Positions 60,113-64,000 of a stretch of 64,000 nt of DNA are shown one piece after another. The DNA comes from Tolypeutes matacus (taxonomy: Eukaryota > Chordata > Mammalia > Cingulata > Chlamyphoridae). The DNA lies in contig JAKSZT010054324.1 in the NCBI GenBank assembly GCA_026826555.1, positions 3,556,835 to 3,620,834 on the forward strand, written 5' to 3'. Both the position numbers and the translations under genes were made by a program. A model generated the notes under the pieces. The model was not told the DNA's origin. It saw only the letters and a program-made list of their open reading frames with translations, and searched no databases. Positions within the stretch are counted from its first letter, which is position 1. Each line of letters opens with the position of its first letter.

Positions 60113-61804
60113 AAGATCTCCATGTGTGTCCTGTACCTCCTTTGGCTGCCACCTGCACTGTTGCCATCACCAATGGAGTGTTTCTAATGAGGGAGGGAAG
60201 GTAGCTTTTTCCCAAAGCAAAGTCTTGTGGGATTGATTCCTGTTTACAGGGATTGTCTCTAAATACCAGGTATTTCCCCACTGCTCTGTGAAATTTGGCT
60301 GGGTGATACTTCTGCTGGTTTCTTCTTACCTTCTGTTACAATTCTGCATGCCCTACTTTTACTCAGTCCTCCTTAATTTTGTGTTTTCTTTGCCATAAAG
60401 ACACAAATATAATCTGTCCCTTTATTCCACTGCCACTACTCCAGTTCAGAGTAGATTGTAGCCTACCAAAGGATTCCTTCCCTCATCCTACTGAAGTCTT
60501 TTTTTCATTGCCCCATATTAATATGACTATAGGGGAGCCAATTAAGTAGAAATAAATATACACACACACACGTGTACACCCCCTATACATACATTTATAT
60601 GATCTCCAGAGGGTCATTAAAGTTTTGGTTGAAAAATATTTAATTGACACTTCCCTCCTCTAAACACAAATCAGCTGGTGTATTTTTAATCTGTTTCTGT
60701 TCCATCTTGTAATTAATTTGATGGGTTCTACTTGTTTTATTATAAATACAGGGTATGCAGCACATTTAATAAAATCAGAACTCTTAATTGGCTGATGCCC
60801 AGCTATAAGCCAAGAAGTACTTATTCTCCTCCCTATCTTAATCTCCTTTTCTTTCCACCTCTGTAGAAACAGCACACGGTTAAACCTTTTCTTCCCTACT
60901 ACAACTACAGTGTACTTGAGCCCATCCCCTCAAGTGCGTGCAAGATTACCCAGGATGATCCTAATTTATAGCCTGCTTTTGCAGTGTAGCTTTTTGCACA
61001 CTCACCCTGTCTTCCTGAGACTACTTCAGTAAGCCATGCTTTTACTTCTCTCTTCCCCATTTTCATTTGGTGACTAGGGTAGAAACCTCCAAATGTAACC
61101 ATGGAAGCTAAATTTGGCCTGCTTTGCTCCTTGTTTCCCTCATGAGCAGAACTGCTGTCCTTGCTACTCTGTCTCACCCAAGTCCCATTCCCAGGCAGCC
61201 AGGGGCCTGGGATCGAACCCTAGCAGGGATAGCCCACCATAATCCTTTTCACTTACCCCTCCCCCATTTACCATTCACAAATCACCCAAGATAAGGGGTT
61301 TTAATCCCTAGTGATTACAGCCCTCAAAGAAATTAAATCTGAATTAATTTTACATGATCATCCTGATCTACTTTCTGCTGTTCTCACTTTTTGGAATGTA
61401 GTGGGGAGGACAGGTTATGATATTTAAAGAGAATAAACATTTTGCACATACATGGATTGTACAACAGTAAAATCCTCCGTTATAACCAGCTATCCTTGTT
61501 TTCCATTCTCTCTCCATCTCCATTTCTCCCCATTCTGTAGCTCCAGGCTCCACCAGCCTCCCCAGTGACATTATGTAGCTTCCCTCTACCATTACCTACT
61601 GACTGTTTCCACTATGCGCCTTTCCTAACTTCCCTTCACAACTGATCAAGTGAATACTTGATTATTATTTCTTCCTTTCTGTGCTTTATCTTTTTTGTTT
61701 GGTTCTAATTAATGAAAATAAAAGTTTCTAAATTTACATTTTTATAGGGTATTGTAAATAAAAACAAATTGTATACTTGAAAAAAAAAAATAGAAGACCA
61801 CTGG

Positions 61805-64000
61805 ATCCTACATCTGCTTCTGCATTTCCATCTTTTGTGATATGTTGTTTTTAGCTCAACTCTGGCCTTACACAGATATGTGTTTGGAGAAGGGAGGACT
61901 TCATGGACTCCTGACAAAACCCCAGGGATCCATACCACACTCAGAACTGCTGGTGTAGCTAAAACAATAAGGACCCAGTTGCACCTGGTAGGCACTTTAT
62001 AAGTGCTGGTTGAAGTAATACAAATTAAGATTGCCTTGAGGGTTTCACAGTATCCCCTGTGATAAATGATAGCATTTGTGGTGGCACTTTATAAGCCAGT
62101 TAGAAAACACTGTTCTTTGTGCCCCAATGATCAGTAGAATGAATACTTTTTGGAATTTACCCAGCAATACTGATGGCTTTTCACCTCAGTGTTCATAGTC
62201 ACATAATCTTCCTATCACGTACTTTTGTAGGACCTTTGAAAGAAAGATGCTAATAGATGTCTTAAAAAATGAACCCTCTGATTTCCTTAACATTAAGTTC
62301 ACACCAACCTGCAGAGCTAGTTTGGACTAAATCCTTAATTTTTGGTACTTGATGTGCACATAGGAAATGCTTTAAAATTTGTGTGCAATTGTTGTGATAT
62401 AATTATTGTACGATATAATAGTGGCAGACCACCACCTGTTATTCATATTGTGAATTTTATGAGTATTTAAGTTCAGGTTAGCTTTTTGTCTGGATCATAG
62501 AGAAGAGGAGTTTCTTGCCACTACCAACTGATAAATATTCTTATAGAATGCCAAACATTAGCCAAGACATTATAAAGCAGCTATTGTGGAAAAGAAATGG
62601 AATGATTTTGAAAGTCTTTGCTCTTGTGGGTTATGTCCCCACTCTTTCCATCCATATAGATTAACTAAATTTAGCATTAATTGAGCCACATGACAAGGGG
62701 ACACTGTGATGGAGATGACCATCAGTCAGCTTTAGATAGATGTGGCCACATTGCTTCAACCTGCAAATGGGCAGGTCTGAGTCACCCTTTGTGGACAGAC
62801 TAGTTTCTGAATGGGTTTATAAATCATCTTATGCCAAAGGAAATATGTTTTTATTACTGGTGTCAGAGGCACATCTCATACCTGCCTTTATAAGCAGATT
62901 ATGTCATAGCTAGCTTTGATGTTATGCAGTTTCTGTAACAATGATATCTACCATTTATATAGTATCTACAATATGTGTAGGTGCTTTACATAGCTCATTT
63001 ACTTTTTTTCCAATTTCTTTAAATTTTAGTGAAGTATGTCATTCATACTAGAACACCACAATTGGCCATATGATTGCAGTGAGGTCTTAAGATAATTCAT
63101 GAGGCTTAGTATGTAGAAAATGTTCAGCAAATATCAGCTAATATTATTACCAGTAATATTGTTAATACTGTATTTCTGCAATGTACTTGCAGTGTTTTTA
63201 TCCTGTATTGAAGCTGCATATACCAATAGATCATTAAGGTTCTCAGAAATAAGGACCCTGGAAGCCCTAAGTCCTTCCCGGCAACAGGCAGGATAAGTGG
63301 TTGGTTATTGGACTTCCCGATGAGGTGGATTTTAAGTTTGGGTTGTTCCCTCACCTCTAGGACAGTTGAAACTTTGGGGCCCGTGGAGTTTTCTTTTTAG
63401 CCCTAAAGCATGTTGACTCCTAAAATAGTCATGCAATCTGGCTTCCCTTATCAGTCTGTGCTGACTCACAGTTCTGATTGGACTCAATGTTATTTCAGGT
63501 GTCACAGGTGTACATTTAAGCTTCGGCAGCAACTTGTCTTCCCCACAGTGCTATCCAACAGCTGGCTTTTGAAGAAGGTCAGTGTGACATTCTGTCCATT
63601 CATAAGAAATACTGTCAAAACTGGGCCTTCAGTTTTTCCCAAAGTCTTATAGCCTTTTCCAGGACATTTGAAAAGGGTTAGGTATTAAAGTGAACCTTTT
63701 AAATTACCCAGTAAATAGGTCGATATGGCATAGGTTTCTTGAAACAGGGAAGTTTCAGAACTAAGTTCGGGTTATTAATTCAACAACTATTTATTAAGCA
63801 CCTACTATATTCCGAGTACTGTCCTAGGCAGTGAGATGCAATTCTGGTCTGCCTGGTCTTTGTGTCTGTTATCTGGGGCCTCCTCCACACCCGAGGGCCC
63901 TCTGTTCCCACTGCGGGAGAATTTAACACACGCATAGGCTCATGCCCTCCAGAGCCTCTGGCCTTCTTCCCAGGATTTAGGGAAAGGATGGACTTCCCTC
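61805..64000 (+). other. MOB3B intron downstream of the PATL1 retrocopy, no gene seen
   Basis: 62935-63010 looks like MIR (CTACCATTTATATAGTATCT, GGTGCTTTACATAG). 63770-63865 resembles antisense L2 (CAACTATTTATTAAGCACCT, GTACTGTCCTAGGCAG). No MOB3B exon encoding the expected FPKNFLQ... continuation is seen. Confidence 0.5.

Larger units (their letters stand above)
57406..61804 (+). mobile_element. Full-length PATL1 retrocopy with UTRs, poly(A) and 16-bp TSD
   Basis: The repeat AATAGAAGACCACTGG lies at 57406-57421 and again at 61789-61804. The insert begins with a GC-rich 5' UTR (GACCCGAGCGCGGAGGAG...), carries the PATL1 frame, then about 1.67 kb of 3' UTR (60113-61779). Two AATAAA signals (near 61716 and 61754) and an 11-nt A run at 61780-61790 follow, the last two As overlapping the second TSD copy. 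Insertion is in the sense direction relative to MOB3B, within its presumed intron. A complete 5' end with UTR is relatively uncommon for L1-mediated copies. Confidence 0.93.

Noticed and set aside
44640..64000. Search for the next MOB3B coding exon (expected to encode FPKNFLQ and the zinc-binding His pair)
   Set aside because: No frame in this stretch shows that text; the exon must lie beyond the window.

Overview
This window is mammalian nuclear DNA, most likely from an armadillo (Dasypus, Xenarthra). The clue is a dense set of tRNA-derived SINEs of the armadillo-restricted DAS-SINE type. They carry a tRNA-like A box (GTGGCTCA...), a B box (GGTTCGGTTCC or close variants) and tails such as GGGGATAAATAAATAAA. 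Introns with GT/AG boundaries, L1-mediated insertions with target-site duplications (TSDs), and MIR, L2 and hAT remnants fit the same picture. Nothing bacterial, organellar or operon-like is present.

Only one piece of an ordinary gene is supported: the first coding exon of MOB3B (plus strand, coding 44222-44639, codons 1-139 plus one base), ending at a GTAAGT donor. Upstream sequence (1 to about 44203) is read as the 5' intron or upstream region, and downstream sequence (44640-64000) as the next intron. The remaining MOB3B coding exons were not found. In human, MOB3B lies on 9p21.2 near IFNK and C9orf72; neither neighbour is seen here.

Two processed gene copies were inserted by L1 machinery into this locus. 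On the minus strand at 5446-5879 lies a copy of the unusual polyadenylated histone H2B variant gene H2BK1, with an intact 122-codon frame, poly(A) signal, poly(A) tract and a 12-bp TSD. On the plus strand at 57422-61788 lies a full-length copy of PATL1 with 5' UTR, 3' UTR, poly(A) and a 16-bp TSD. It is broken by one CGA-to-TGA stop and one single-base deletion, and it still carries a 312-nt GT-AG intron just before its last six codons. It was therefore copied from an incompletely spliced transcript.

The remainder is repeat-rich intron: about 15 DAS-SINE copies (young monomers, short dimers, and long dimers with expanded internal modules), L1 3' ends with other elements nested inside, LTR-like segments, hAT miniature elements with TSDs, many MIR and L2 relics, microsatellites, and a short interstitial telomeric (TTAGGG) tract at 50052-50110 inserted into a MIR. 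No new multi-gene system was found. The most notable items are the intact H2B retrogene, the intron-retaining PATL1 retrocopy, the telomeric insert and the modular SINEs.
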